From Dallia pectoralis (lineage: Eukaryota; Chordata; Actinopteri; Esociformes; Umbridae), in the NCBI GenBank assembly GCA_029465975.1, contig CM055754.1, forward strand, positions 1,834,616 to 1,898,615: a stretch of DNA of 64,000 nt. The letters are read 5' to 3'. The notes below the pieces were generated by a model that did no database searches, was not told the origin of the DNA, and was given only the letters and a program-made list of their open reading frames with translations. The first letter of the stretch is position 1; every line of letters begins with the position of its first letter. This document shows positions 38,701-51,215 of this stretch, in pieces. The position numbers were made by a program, and so were the translations under genes.

Positions 38701-41700
38701 ACTTGTAACTAACCTGATTCATTAAACCAGTAACTATTAGAGTCGGGTGTGCCAGACCGGAGTTGGCGCGAACACTTGCAGGACGGTATCTATCCAGGAA
38801 CTGGGCAGGCCCAAGGCATACAAGAGGTATATGATTAAGCTGGACGGACAAGTCCACAGGAAATCAGCCTTATCCCTCTTGCATTCCTTCATTGGGAGCC
38901 TTTTTTTACTTAAGTGCTACAGTGGTAAAGTTTTGGTGTTTCGTTGATAGCCTGGTCCCGGACCTGTTTGTGTGTATGGTTCACCCCTGTGGTCGAGTTG
39001 TGTAAAAAGTACCGACAGGTCTGCGACCCGGCTATTTGTTCTTTGTTTGTTCCGTTGTCTTTTCTGAAGCTTTGAAGCATGTGCATTGGTATGGCTCAGG
39101 CCATAATTAACATATTGATTAATGATTGGCCGGGAAGATTCTCCATCGCATTTCTTACCATTTTTTGTTATTTCAAGATGTTTCACGTACAACTCTTGTA
39201 ATCTGGCCAACCGCATAATATCCTCGCATTGCAGATGGTACAGCGTTCCAAAGTTACTGTTCTTTAAAATATTTAAACCTGTGGTGTGGACCTTGAGTTA
39301 TCTCAGAAGGCTCCAAACTACTTTGTGATAATCTGCCATTCTGCCCTGGGATGTTACCATGTGACTCCAGGGCAAAGCAGAGTTCATGGGCAGGACCTTC
39401 GCCAAGCCCATAACCAAGATGGCTGACGAACACTATGGACCTCCACGTTTCCCTCCCCAACTGGAGTACTATCAAATATACAGGGGGAACTGTGCCGCCG
39501 GAGAACTGCTAGCAGCCTTCGAACTTCTGCAGGTTAGCCTGACTAACCGCTCCACCTACAGATTTAGTCAAAAAATTGCTCGGACGACATAATGGAAGAA
39601 GTTAAATCCTGACAAGTTCAGTTTTGAAGACATTCCTTTGTTTTATATAGGGACAAATTTCCACATTTGTGGATTCATCGTCTGGAGGATCCTGCCCAGT
39701 GCGTATGTCTGTAACGTCTGCTCGTGTTTCAGATTGGTCCGAATGGTAAAGCTGACCTGCCGCCTATTGAAGGACCCACAGACATTGACCGTGGTCCCAT
39801 CCTGCCCGTTCCTCTGGGCATCAGACCGGTTCTCAGCAAATACAGGATTGAGGTGGGACACCTTTTGGCCTTTTAAATATTGTAACGTGCACTGCTTGTT
39901 CATGAGGTGTGTCTGGATTGAATTATTCACGCTATAGGTCACATTAAAGGTGGAAAATGTTCTGACATGATTTATCTATATCTAATCTAAACTTTTTATA
40001 TCCACTGTAGGTATCCTTAAAACTAAGTGTTACTGAAATGTGGTTTCATTCAGGTGCTGTTCTGGGGTCTCAGGGATCTTAAGAGGGTCAACCTGGCAGC
40101 AGTGGACAGGCCTCGTGTGGACATAGAATGTGCCGGCAAAGGTGTCCAATCTTCCCTCATCCAAAATTACAAGAAAAATCCTAATTTCAGCACGCTAGTA
40201 AAGATGTTTGAGGTGGTAAGTTCTCTTTAAAACGGCTTTAACTACCCAAACAACCGATTTATGACGTTATTATCCATGGCGTTCTGACCTCTTTACGACA
40301 AGAGACATGTTACAACCGGGGACATGATACAATGCTGTGTGCCACATTGACTGTGCTCTCCAGGATCTGCCAGAAAACGAGCTCCTCCACCCTCCACTGA
40401 ACATCAGGGTGGTGGACTGCAGAGCGTTCGGACGCTTCACCTTGGTGGGGAACCACGCTGTCACTTCCCTGCGAAAGTTCATCTACCGGGCGGCTGACAA
40501 GAACACCAACGACTGGAACAACCAAGGTAAACACACACACAGGCGTAACTTCATCACTGCGCATTGCAAAGTTGGGAAGGAGGCCTGATTTATAGAAATG
40601 GTACTGACGCCGTGTTCTCTCGCCTCGCAGAGGAGATCCTCGTCAATATGGAGCCAGAACCCACCATCAAAAAGATGGAGACCATGGTCAAGCTGGACTC
40701 TGTAAGATTTTACAAATCAGAAATGAGCATTCACCTATTTATTAAACTCCTTAACTTGGTTCTAACCTGGTTGATACAATATGCTGTGTGTTCTGTTCTA
40801 GGGGTCCGATGCGGTGGTTAAAATTGAGGTGGGAGTTACGTCGCAGATCTATAAATGACATTTACACATGATTGATTATTTGGTGAAGGTATACAGTACT
40901 TTGAATTAAACCAATAATGTGCTAGTTCAACCTGCACTTTTGCATTTCCCATCGGTCCTGTAGGACGATGAGAAGGGAGAAAAGAAGAAGAAGAGGAAGA
41001 AGGGAGGAGAGGAGGTGGAGGAGGAGGAGCTGGATGAAAGCATGTTAGATTGGTGGTCCAAGTACTTTGCCTCGATTGAAACTCTGATGGAGGTGAGACC
41101 GTCCACCGAAAGTTTTAAACATTGTTAGCATTTAATGACCACTAAAATTTCATCTAAAATGTTCTCTGTGACATAAATATATATATATATATATATTGTT
41201 TAATCTAGATTCTGAAGGCTCAGGAGGCAGCTTTGGCGGACGCAGAGGAAAAAGAGGACCGTGATAATGCTGGCGACGGCGGAGGTGACCAACTATACAA
41301 AACATGGAGAACACATATATACATTGAATAATAGAATTGACAAATATATTCTCGTGAGCTAACAATGTGATGAGCGACAAAACAGCTGATGGTATTCACA
41401 GCTGATGGTATTCACAGCTGATGGTATTCACAGCTGATGGTATTCACAGCTGATGGTATTCACAGCTGATGGTATTCACAGCTGATGGTATTCACAGCTG
41501 ATGGTATTCACAGCTGATGGTATTCACAGCTGATGGTATTCACAGCTGATGGTATTCACAGCTGATGGTATTCACAGCTGATGGTATTCACAGCTGATGG
41601 TATTCACAGTGTGACTTAATACTAAAACTGACTGGTTTTGTGAGGTATTCATAGCCTGAGTCTCCTGCTGTGTACCTCCTATTCCTCCTCACCTCCGTTC

Positions 41701-44700
41701 TCTCCTCCAACCCTCACCCACGCTCCCCACTCCCCCATTATTCCTCACCCCAAACCGATACTCAGAGATCAAACCGGACGAATCTACTGCCAAAGGAAAG
41801 AAAGGGAAGGGGAAGAAGGACAAGAAGAAGGTGGGGCTTGTGGATATGCTAGAGAAGAAAAAAAAGAAAATTGACGAGCTGAAGGTATGTTGCCGTTTGA
41901 CAACGCCCAGGCAAGCCAAAGTGTTTAAACGTATGTCACAGACATGTGAAATAATGCTCCCTGGTATAAAATGTTGCAAACCCCTGATTTCGATCATGTT
42001 TTACTTTATGGACTTGTTTTTGTATTTCCTACTTAGGTGTATCCAAAAGAACTGGAGAATGACTTTGATAACTTTGAAGACTGGCTTCACTCCTTCAACC
42101 TGTTCAGAGGGAAGGCCGGAGATGACGAGGACCAGAATATGGCCGACGAAGACAGAATTATTGGAAAATTCAAAGTAAATGTTTTTCCAACATCCATGAA
42201 AAAGAAGTAGCCTGGAACCAATTCGTCTCGTGCTGTTAATACAGATAGCAGACAGAGTGCACAGTTTAAATGACCAAAAACCCAACCCTAAACCTTATTT
42301 CTCATCAGTTTTTAAGAGCCAATGTCATGCTGCCAATACTGTTAACTCTTTGTTTCTGTCTCAGGGCTCTCTGTGCATGTATAAAGTCCCAGTATCAGAC
42401 GAGTTACAGCGAGAGATGAGCTTCGACTCTAGCATGGGGATGTTCCAGAACATTCCCACAAACGATCCGATCAACGTCCTAGTCCGAGTCTATATCATCA
42501 GGGTTTGTACACGCTTCACCCAGTTCTGTATTTCCTTCTGCGTTGTACTTGTATTTCATCAAGCTAGCTACACTACACAGTACTGAGTATGCCTGAGAGA
42601 TAAAATAGCATCTCTCTATGTGATTCTTCCCCCATAGGCTACTGATTTGCATCCAGCCGACATCAATGGAAAAGCCGATCCCTACATTGCTATAAAACTG
42701 GGCAAGTCAGATATCAAAGACAAAGAAAATTACATCTCCAAACAGCTAAACCCTATCTTTGGCAAGTGAGTGGAAAAGCTCAGAGACAGCGCGCTTTGTC
42801 CGTCCCCACGAATACGAGTTGTAATAGCCAAGTAACAATGCCTTGCTTTGGGGAAGTTGTGGCTAACGGGATAAATTGGCTTTCGTAGTGTATAACGGGT
42901 TTAAGCATGTTAACGATGATATTTCCAACGTGTCAGATCCTTTGACCTCGAGGCCACATTTCCCATGGACTCCACACTGACGGTGTCAATCTACGACTGG
43001 GACTTAGTCGGCACGGACGACCTCATCGGAGAGACCAAACTGGATCTGGAGAACCGCTTCTACACCAAGCACAGAGCAACATGTGGCATCCCATCAAAAT
43101 ATTCCATGTAAGTGGGCCTCCCAGTAGCCTCTCAGATTAATAGTGCATGTCATTTATTCTGTATTTATTCTATTACAATTAGTAATGCAGATGAAATGAG
43201 GTGACTGTTTCATTTGGATGCAATTTGATGAACGAGCCAAAATATATACCCATATGTATTTCTTTACTTTTCGTTATTTTGCACGGTATGTATGCTGAGA
43301 ACACATTATCATGTGTAGAATGTAATATTTACCATTTCTTTTACCATTTTTAGACAGATATTTTAAGCTAAATTCCAACCGAATTTATTGGATTTATATT
43401 TACGTACCAGTATGTCCAAAAACAAAAAAATACAACTTTCTAGGGATGTACTCTCTTTTTCACAATGGTCACATCTCTGATCTGAGGGATTTGTCAGTTA
43501 GCCAGCTTTGTTGGTTCTTCTTGTAGCCATGGCTACAACGTGTGGCGGGACCCGCTGAAGCCAACCCATGTCCTGGCGAAACTGTGCAAGGATGGCAAGG
43601 TGGACGGGCCGCACTATGGGCCTGGAGGCCGGGTCAAGGTGGCCAACCGAGTCTTCTTCGGAGCAACCGAGATCGAAGATGAAAATGGTACCACAGAACG
43701 AATAGAAAAGCTACGATTATTTTTAGCCTGCTATGTTGGTCACTGTCCCCGAATAAATCTGCCTGAAATACCCCCTCATGTACAACTCCTCGTTGGGTCT
43801 TTCCCAGATCGGTCGGCCAGGCATTAACCCAGGTTGACAACATCTGCAGAACTGCATGTCTGTCTAGGTTGGTCAGGTGTCACTGTCAGGATGGGTTGTT
43901 TGTGCATGGAACCTGAAACGCCATTCTTATGGAATCGATTCCCTGCTTGACCCATATGTCAAATGTAGCTGTGCATGTGTGTAATGACAGTTACACGTAT
44001 GTACTGTGAGTCACACGTATGTACTGTGAGTGACACGTATGTACTGTGAGTCACATAACGAGTGCCTGCTAACCAGCACATGCAAACGTTGTTTAGGCCT
44101 GAAGAAGCAGACAGATGAACACCTGGCTCTGACCGTGCTGAATCATTGGGAGGACATCCCCAGGGTGGGCTGTAAACTCATCCCAGAACATGTAGAGACC
44201 AGGCCACTCCTTAACCCGGACAAACCAGGGATCGAACAGGTAGGACGAGGTTGCCTGGCTATGCTTCCTACTGGCTTGGTTGCCTCATTTGGTGTCTTTC
44301 TACCATAATTGCAGATGTTGAAAAGCAAATTTATTGCCCAAAAAACATTGCCTTGAGGCCTAATTGATTAGACCTAAAACAGGAATAAAACATCAGTGCC
44401 GTTACCAAGCGTACACCCAGATCTTATTTCTGTAAAAATCTGTGAGATGTGGCTGGAAAGACGCAAGACACACTGAAATGAATTGACTAGCTCATAGACC
44501 ATCAATCCTTTAATTCCCAGTTGTGTCTCAACCCTTTCTGTTTCCCTATAGGGAAGGATTGAGATGTGGGTGGACATGTTCCCCAAAGACATGCCTGCTC
44601 CCGGACCGTCCATTGATATTTCACCCAGGAAGCCCAAGAAGTATGTTTACAGTAATTTATTGGAATTACATTTTTTAGTTTTAAAATGTGCAAAGCAATA

Positions 44701-47700
44701 AAATTGTCAGGCCAAGGCTTTAGATCCAAAGTAATAATTATACATGATGTCATATCTGTGATATACATGATGTCATATCTGTGATATAGCCAATCAACAT
44801 TCGGGAATTCGCATAATCACCGGTTGATGGTTATATAATGAGGTGCGACGGTTTGTGGTTTATGACTAGGATTCAAACTACCCAGTTAATATGATTGGGT
44901 ATATTATTATTATTTATAATTATTATTATAATTATTGGTATACCATGTTGTTTGGAAATTACACATGCCACACAACGTGTGGACACATTTATCTCGCTGA
45001 TGTCACACCGTGTTGATTGGTTGGTGGCAGATTCGAATTGAGGGTTATTATCTGGAGCACAGACGAGGTCGTTCTAGAGGATGACGACATCTTCACTGGA
45101 GAGAAGTCCAGTGATATCTTCGTCCGGGGGTGAGTAACGTTTCTTTCGATACCATGTATGTCCGTCACACTGATGGAAGTCATCTTGTAGATGATATTTG
45201 AAACATTTCTGCTCCTCTCACTTCCATCTTCTCCTCCTTCCTCCTCCTACTCCTCTGATATCCGACAGGTGGTTGAAAGGCCAGCAGGAGGACAAGCAGG
45301 ACACAGATGTCCACTACCACTCGCTGACAGGCGAGGGACTCTTTAACTGGCGTTTCATCTACCCCTTTGACTACCTACAGGCGGAGGAGAAGATCGTCCT
45401 CTCTAAGAAGGAGTCTATGTTTGCTTGGGATGAGACTGAATATAAGATTCCCGCCCGTCTGAACTTACAAGTCTGGGACGCTGATCACTTTTCGGCAGAC
45501 GACTTCCTAGGTGGACTGATTAATTAATCCATTCGGAAAATTCGTCCTAATTAACTTTTGTGTCGTGGATACTGTTTTTTCTGTGGTTATAAAGTTTTCG
45601 ACTAAGGTGACATGACTACATTTCAATGTATGTCATATTTGCGACAAGCAAAGTACACTTGTGTCATAATGTCCATAGCGGAGAATCTTGTATCAAATCA
45701 AATAAATATGAATGTAATTTGCTCCTTTTCCTAGGGGCTATTGAGCTGGATTTGAACCGTTTCCCCCGAGGAGCGAAGACAGCCAAGCAGTGCTCCATCA
45801 ACATGGTGTTGAACGAACAGGATCTCCCAATGGTGTCCATCTTCAAACAAAGACGGATCAAGGGCTGGTGGCCGTTCCTGGCCAGAGACGAAAACGATGA
45901 GTTGGAGCTCACGGTATGAACAGTGAAACAGGCTGATGTGAATAGTCTGTATGTTCTGCACAAACCACAGTGTTTTGGCAGTGAGGTTGTTTGTCTTTTT
46001 GCAGGGGAAGGTGGAAGCAGAGCTCCAGCTGGTGACTGCAGAGGAAGCTGAGAAGAACCCAGTTGGTGAAGGACGCAACGAACCTGAGCCCCTGGAGAAA
46101 CCAAAGTAAGAGCACCATTTACCCTTCTACCATGACCACACAACACCATTTATCATGACCACCCAACACACTTTACAATGCCCTCAGAATGCTGACAAAT
46201 ACCCATTGAAGCATTAGAGCCGACTGAATGTGTTTTAATTGCGAATTGGCAAACAAGTGGGAAAGTGGCAGCTGCGTGAGGTTCAGCTAAAGCAACGCTC
46301 AAACATGCTCCGTCGCCGACACACACCGTATTGTAGCTGTCCATATAAATCTAACACAACAAATTCATTGCATAAAGAAAGGGTTTTTTACCAAATTGCT
46401 TTGACCACGTGCCGGATTTGACCAGGTGTCGACTCGTCAAACTTTACAAGGTAAGCTACTAAAATACCCTTTCTTTATCCTCGGTTCGTATAGATGTGTT
46501 AAGATATTTACAGAAAACCAGCCTTATGCCATATGGTAATTTACTGAACCTCGTTGTCTGTTTGATTGCCTTTACTGAAGTGTAACCAGCCAACCCTTAT
46601 TCTCCCCCCAGCCGTCCAGACACTGCCTTCCTTTGGTTCCTCATGCCTTTCAAGGCCATCAAAAACCTGATCTGCAACCAGTACTTCTGGCTCACTATTA
46701 AGTTAGTGGTGGCCCTGCTGTTGGTCCTTATTCTGGGCCTGTTCATCTACAGCATGCCTGGCTACATGGTCAAGAAACTACTGGGCGCTTGACAAGTTAA
46801 ATATCCTTAAAGTGACTTTTTTTGTTGCTTTTTGTTGCCTTTTTTATATTTGTTTCCTCACCACAAAAGTCAATGGATAGTGTGTGACTACAATCCACAC
46901 TTTGGTTTTGTTAAAGTAGCCGTTATAAACCATCTGAACTGTCCCTTCAAAAGAATGACACTCAACACTGTATTCGAACAAGCACTCTTGTGTTTTTACC
47001 ATTTCACAATTGTCAAAATGGTAGCAAAATGATGTCCAAGTATGAATAAATGTTCACAAAATATATAATTGACAATGTATTATATTTAATCCTTTTCGGG
47101 GGACCAGTCGAAAGAACGACAGTAGAAAACATTTTAATACGACGGTGTTGCAGAGAACGCCTATCTATGAAGAAGTTTATTTAGCGATTCTGATTTTGTT
47201 CTTGCTTGAAGCCATGCTATTCTGTTTGTTTTTTGCCTTTGTTTGTACTGAATTTTCTGTGGCTGTTAACATGAACGTGTATTTGTATTCTTCGCTCATC
47301 CGTGTGCTGCGTGTAGTTTATAATGTATGCTCTGGTTTTTGTGAATAAACTGACAACAACACTCACTGATCCGGTTCTCTTTACTACTCCATACGCTTTA
47401 CGCTAAATAATACCATACAACGGCAATGTTTAGTGAGAAAGCATGAACTACATTCATTTTTATTTAACCCTTGGCAAGTGTCTGAATGTCACGTCTAATT
47501 ACAGATTTAATATAGCGCTTAAAGGCGCTTTACAGATTCTGCGTCACATTCACCCATTCATTCACACACTGACGACCGCGTCTACCATGCGAGGCGACTG
47601 CAGGCTCGTCAGGAGCAGCTGGGGTTAGGTGTCTTGCTCATGGACATCTCGACAGTTTCCCAGGAGGAACCGGGGATCGAACCACCAACCTTCCGATTGA

Positions 47701-48117
47701 TAGACAACCGACTCAACCCACTGACACTGAGCCACTGCCGAAATATTATGACAGCTCAACATTTACTGACTTTACATTTTCTGACTAAAACTGTCTCATA
47801 TGTAATGTGGATCATTATGTCATATGTTAGACATAATTAGGAGGCCAAACGTTGCATACAATACATTAGAACTTAACGTACCAAAACGTGTTCCACTAAT
47901 CAATCTAAGAAGCCAACCCTTATCCTCTCTCCCCAGCCGTCCAGACACTGCCTTCCTTTGGTTCCTCATGCCTTTCAAGGCCATCAAAAACCTGATCTGC
48001 AACCAGTACTTCTGGCTCACTATTAAGTTAGTGGTGGCCCTGCTGTTGGTTCTTATTCTGGGCCTGTTCATCTACAGCATGCCTGGCTACATGGTCAAGA
48101 AACTAATGGGTGTCTGA
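29703..48117 (+). CDS. otof: Otoferlin lacking C2A, two alternative last exons
   Basis: Otoferlin is the calcium-sensing ferlin of hair-cell ribbon synapses, tail-anchored in vesicles. Coding exons: 29703-29748, 30151-30283, 30455-30509, 30603-30734, 30884-30946, 31109-31193, 31318-31477, 31851-32037, 32120-32306, 32470-32693, 33346-33454, 33614-33803, 34468-34588, 34678-34778, 34901-34991, 35257-35373, 35649-35801, 36019-36208, 36495-36619, 36816-36950, 39371-39532, 39733-39852, 40054-40215, 40364-40526, 40631-40701, 40802-40828, 40964-41092, 41209-41284, 41766-41884, 42037-42174, 42365-42502, 42638-42765, 42937-43107, 43527-43687, 44097-44239, 44552-44640, 45031-45129, 45269-45510, 45735-45913, 46005-46105, then 46612-46792 or 47937-48117. 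Either end gives 1800 aa (human 1997). C2B starts near residue 79 (VSVTVIEARQLVGLNMDPVV), C2C 233, FerA-like 564-720, C2D 783, C2de 960, C2E 1258, C2F 1534, membrane anchor 1760-1790. ATG 29703 has A at -3 and an in-frame TGA six bases upstream. C2A exons are absent from the preceding 5 kb. Confidence 0.96.
29771..29962. repeat. 25-bp minisatellite in otof intron 1
   Basis: About seven perfect or near-perfect copies of a 25-bp unit (core GGACAACACCTTCTGGTTAA) begin about 20 bases after the donor of the first otof coding exon. Confidence 0.93.
31581..31743. repeat. 17-bp tandem repeat in otof intron
   Basis: About nine copies of ACATTTCAGACAGAAAC lie between otof exons 31318-31477 and 31851-32037. 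Each contains TTTCAG, an acceptor-like hexamer. Confidence 0.92.
32738..32960. repeat. 13-bp tandem repeat in otof intron
   Basis: About 17 copies of CCTAACCTCTGAA and variants lie shortly after otof exon 32470-32693. Confidence 0.9.
33906..34316. mobile_element. non-autonomous DNA transposon remnant in otof intron, copy 1
   Basis: It starts CACTACCGCTCAAAGGTTTG and ends in a degenerate inverted match (around GACATTTCCAACTTACTC). It is related to 37191-37727. The terminal sequence belongs to a very common teleost element; the superfamily is not determined. No coding capacity. Confidence 0.6.
37191..37727. mobile_element. non-autonomous DNA transposon (MITE) in otof intron, copy 2
   Basis: The left end CACTACCGTTTAGAAGCTTG and the right end (inverted, CAATGCCGTTCAGAAGTTTG) form imperfect terminal inverted repeats of about 35 bp. 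It sits in the largest otof intron (36951-39370). No transposase is visible. Confidence 0.7.
38510..38720. repeat. dispersed repeat in largest otof intron
   Basis: Two imperfect copies of a block containing GGCAGAGCTCTCCA and CCTGGAAAGCT (38550-38590, 38637-38675) are followed by CCTCCTGTAGGTTTTTGCTC. This matches a high-copy repeat I associate with salmonid-type genomes. Confidence 0.6.
41383..41610. repeat. 16-bp tandem repeat in otof intron
   Basis: About 14 essentially perfect copies of ACAGCTGATGGTATTC lie between otof exons 41209-41284 and 41766-41884. Each unit holds an E-box CAGCTG. The homogeneity suggests recent expansion. Confidence 0.95.
43987..44056. repeat. 18-bp tandem repeat in otof intron
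   Basis: Three to four copies of CACGTATGTACTGTGAGT end about 40 bases before otof exon 44097-44239. Confidence 0.85.
46612..46792 (+). other. otof: otof alternative terminal exon, copy a
   Basis: This exon encodes the cytoplasmic lead-in, a single hydrophobic anchor (VVALLLVLILGLFIYS) and the end KKLLGA before TGA at 46790-46792. AATAAA signals at 47045-47050 and 47344-47349 follow, so this copy can end its own transcript. It resembles the second of the two human alternative last exons (DTAFVWFLNPLK type). Confidence 0.9.
47466..47755 (-). repeat. tRNA-like dispersed repeat between the otof last exons
   Basis: The minus strand carries a box-B-like GGTTCGATCCCCGG at about 47686-47673. The sequence, including GCGCTTTACAGATTCTG and ACATTCACCCATTCATTCAC, matches a repeat widespread in teleost genomes. 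It sits between the duplicated terminal exons. Confidence 0.7.
47937..48117 (+). other. otof: otof alternative terminal exon, copy b
   Basis: This exon has the same length (181 bp) and phase as 46612-46792, with only five base differences by eye, four of them in the last 16 bases; the end becomes KKLMGV. Similarity also covers about 20 bp of upstream intron (AGCCAACCCTTAT). A poly(A)-like ATTAAA lies at 48341-48346. The open frame is intact, so this is not an obvious pseudoexon. Confidence 0.85.
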
Positions 48118-49298
48118 AAGAGAGAGTTGTATCCTTTATTCAAAACGTATTGCACATCGCATTTAATGCAATGCATCTGTGGTTAGTAGAGTGCGTTGTT
48201 TGGTGAATAGTGTTGTACAGTGTAATGCAGTGACAATCAAATCCAACATGATGTTTTTAGAGAGTGCTGAAATGATACGTAGCTCAGTTTAAAACCGACA
48301 CGTCAGACCTGAGTTAAGTACTATTTATAATAATGTAATAATTAAAATATTTAAACTCGATTAGGAGTGCTCCTGTTTCTTTCATCTTCCCCCTTTAACA
48401 TTCAGCAGGTTTAAAGTACCAACTTGCTTGTGGTATTACATAGATGTATTATCATTTTAAACCATGTATTTGTTGTTACTGTATTCTTTAATAGACTAAG
48501 TACATGTTTGCTCTTTATTACATTTTAGATTTGGGTTTGTATATATATTATGTACGGATATTTTAATTATGTATCCTCCTTCACACCAAAGTAATTCACG
48601 TCGAATAAGTTTCTTTGACAGGGCAAGGTATTTACATTAAGATTGTAAATTCACAAAACATAATTTCTATGTCAACAAAAACATTGGAGGATGCGGGCAT
48701 CGATCCCGCTACCTCTCGCATGCTAAGCGAGCGCTCTACCATTTGAGCTAATCCCCCGTATAGAAAACACATAGACCGTAGAAGCGTAACATAGACAGGA
48801 CTGTCTGAATAAACAAGCAGAGTGGGTGGCGCAATCCTGGGAGAATGTGAGATTTGATTGGGCACCGGAGAGATTCGCGAATACTGATTGGCTCTCGACC
48901 TGCGAACGGCTGTGCGTGATTGGTCGTCGCGATTGCTGGGCGAATGTGTCTCCACCTCGAGTCCCTCTCCCGAATGTTCAGGGAGACCTGTAACGGTATG
49001 AAACGTTTCCACAACATGACGTAATATCACGGTAACATTTGCATTGTATTGAGGACTATGGTGATTTGATATTTCATTTGTAGACATTATTTCTAAAAGC
49101 ATTTTCTACATTTGTGTTGACGACACATGTAGGAAATAATAAATAGAAGACCGACGTTTGTTATACATTGCTGCAACACTACCGCCATCTAGAGGCCCCT
49201 ACAGTCTAACGTCCTGTCGTCTGTTGATGATTTACGGTGGCACAAATACGCCATTATCCGACCTAGTAACACAACTATAATTAAACACAATGTCACCG
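48118..49298. other. otof-mapre3 convergent spacer
   Basis: Besides the tRNA and the 3' UTR of the long otof isoform I see no gene. The region 48790-49020 next to the tRNA has an open frame on the minus strand without recognisable motifs. Confidence 0.5.
48685..48757 (-). tRNA. tRNA-Ala (anticodon AGC)
   Basis: The 73-nt gene reads on the minus strand from GGGGGATTAGCTCAAATGG (box A) through anticodon AGC to GGGATCGATGCCC (T arm) and a 3' ATCCTCC that pairs with the 5' GGGGGAT (one G-U). A T5 tract follows at 48681-48677 as polymerase III terminator. CCA is not encoded, as expected in eukaryotes. It looks like a functional gene rather than a SINE head. Confidence 0.93.
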
Positions 49299-51215
49299 TT
49301 TATTTCACAATCGTTTATTTACTTAATAAAACTCATAGAGATGAGAGTTATGCAAACACTGGTACACAGTCAACGCATTAGAGAGAATCTGGGTCAAATT
49401 ATTTATTCCAGGTGGCTGTTTGCATTGTGAAGGCAGTACAGGGGCTAAGGACGTCTATTCCTTATGATGCCCATGACGACCAGCATCATTTTGAACTGGT
49501 CATAGACCCCTAACTATCTCAGTCTCCAGTATTACACCCCATTACATATATAGTGCAATCATTGTTGAACGATGGCGCACTACATAGCAAATGAGGTTAC
49601 TGTTTGGTACTCTGATCTGAACTCAACTTGCAATGCTTAAAAACCACAGCTGAGCAATATATTATAGCAAACCAAAAGTAAAAACACAGCAACATTAGCA
49701 GCAGAAATGTTATACAATATATGATCCAATCAAAGTAAATTGTTGTTTCTGAGGCTCGTTTAAAGCTGAAATCCACATGGGGAAACTTTTCATTTTCTAT
49801 GATGAAACCATCACATATTGGTGAAGAAATGTGCAATGCATACTCTGCCTTAAAAATGCAATGAGGTAAAAAAAAAAACAGTGTTTGTTGTTTAAAATAC
49901 TTGTGTCTTGTGTTTTCACAGTTCAACGTCGTTTCACCATTGTGAATTCGGCTTTAAAAAACATAGCAAAATTAAAATACATGTTGCTACCATTACGCAA
50001 GCCTCAACAGCAGCACAGCTATCGTGGATACCAAATTAAGTTCATATCACCAGACACCTGTGACTGAAGCCAAATTTCAAATTCTCCACATAAAGTACAA
50101 ATACATTGGCCATTCACTGTTATTTCATAACATTCTAATGCTCAGGTACAGCTAATAAAGAATGAGTACAGTCAAAGAGCTTCATTCATGTTTTACAAGA
50201 TGCCCTAACTTATCCATTTTATACCACTTCCCTTTTGTTGTGTTCCATCCTCCACCCATCCACTAAAACAACACCCGTTTATGCGTTTTCCCCACCATCA
50301 ACACAAACTACATATTTGTGTAAATTACATACATTCTGCAGCAACTGCGGACGTTAAAATTAATAAATAAGAAGCACAGAGAAAATGAGCGACAAGGTTG
50401 TAGGCCGTTTTGTTAGACAGTCTACTGTACGACGCTTGTGGCAACGAGTAACCTGTTATACCGTAACATGCAAAAGGTGCTTTCTATAATCTGCAATAGA
50501 ACCATGTGAGGTTTTAGAAAAAAACACGAGTCAATCCAAAAGACAAACAAACGCATTGGGATAGGTACCAATTTTCAAACCAGTCCACTTTTGTAATACA
50601 CGCTTGTGTAATAATAAACGCCCCCAGTTAAATCGCCATTGGTTTTGGATCGTTCTCTTTTGTTATACTATGTACCATGCTGGAACGACTAGGATATGTT
50701 CTGTTATCATTGCTGCTACTGTGTCATGGCCGGGGGGACCGGGATGGGTAGCTTTTGACACTGGGATATTGTGGCGTATGTACAGATGTTAGCCGGGAGA
50801 GGATGAAGAGACAGACATATATACAGATGACGACAGAGGAACATTTTATCAGAAAGAAATAGAAAGATGACAAAGAGGAGTATCTCAGGCGTGCAGAGAA
50901 AAGGGAAAAGAAGCGTGAAAGAGTGAGTGTGAATTGACAAAATGTGTCTAGAAGAGGACAGCGTAAGTACAGAAAACATTAATTTAAAGGGAGGAATATG
51001 GTAAGTACAGGCCGAATGGATTCAGACGAGGGAGACAGGGTACGTACAGAAAGAATGAATTAAGAGTAGGAAGAGGGCAAGTACAGAAAGAATGAATTAA
51101 GAGTAGGAAGGGGGTAAATACAGACAGAATAGATTTAGAGGAGGAAGAGGGCAAGTACAGACAGAATGCATGTAGAGGAGGAAGAGGGCAAGTACAGACA
51201 GGGTGTAATAGAGTC
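49299..51215 (-). other. mapre3: mapre3 3' untranslated region (probable)
   Basis: Minus-strand AATAAA signals occur at 49407-49402, 49319-49314 and 49304-49299; none was noticed closer to the stop, so a long 3' UTR of about 1.9 kb is likely. An imperfect ~36-bp repeat (core GAGGAAGAGGGCAAGTACAG) occupies about 50990-51205. Confidence 0.45.

Noticed and set aside
47937..48117. Second otof last exon as a dead fragment or processed copy.
   Set aside because: It keeps an intron-type acceptor, the exact phase, an intact frame and a downstream poly(A)-like signal; a decayed copy would be expected to show more changes.
48632..49102. A 156-codon open frame on the minus strand across the tRNA.
   Set aside because: It runs through the tRNA gene and shows no family features.
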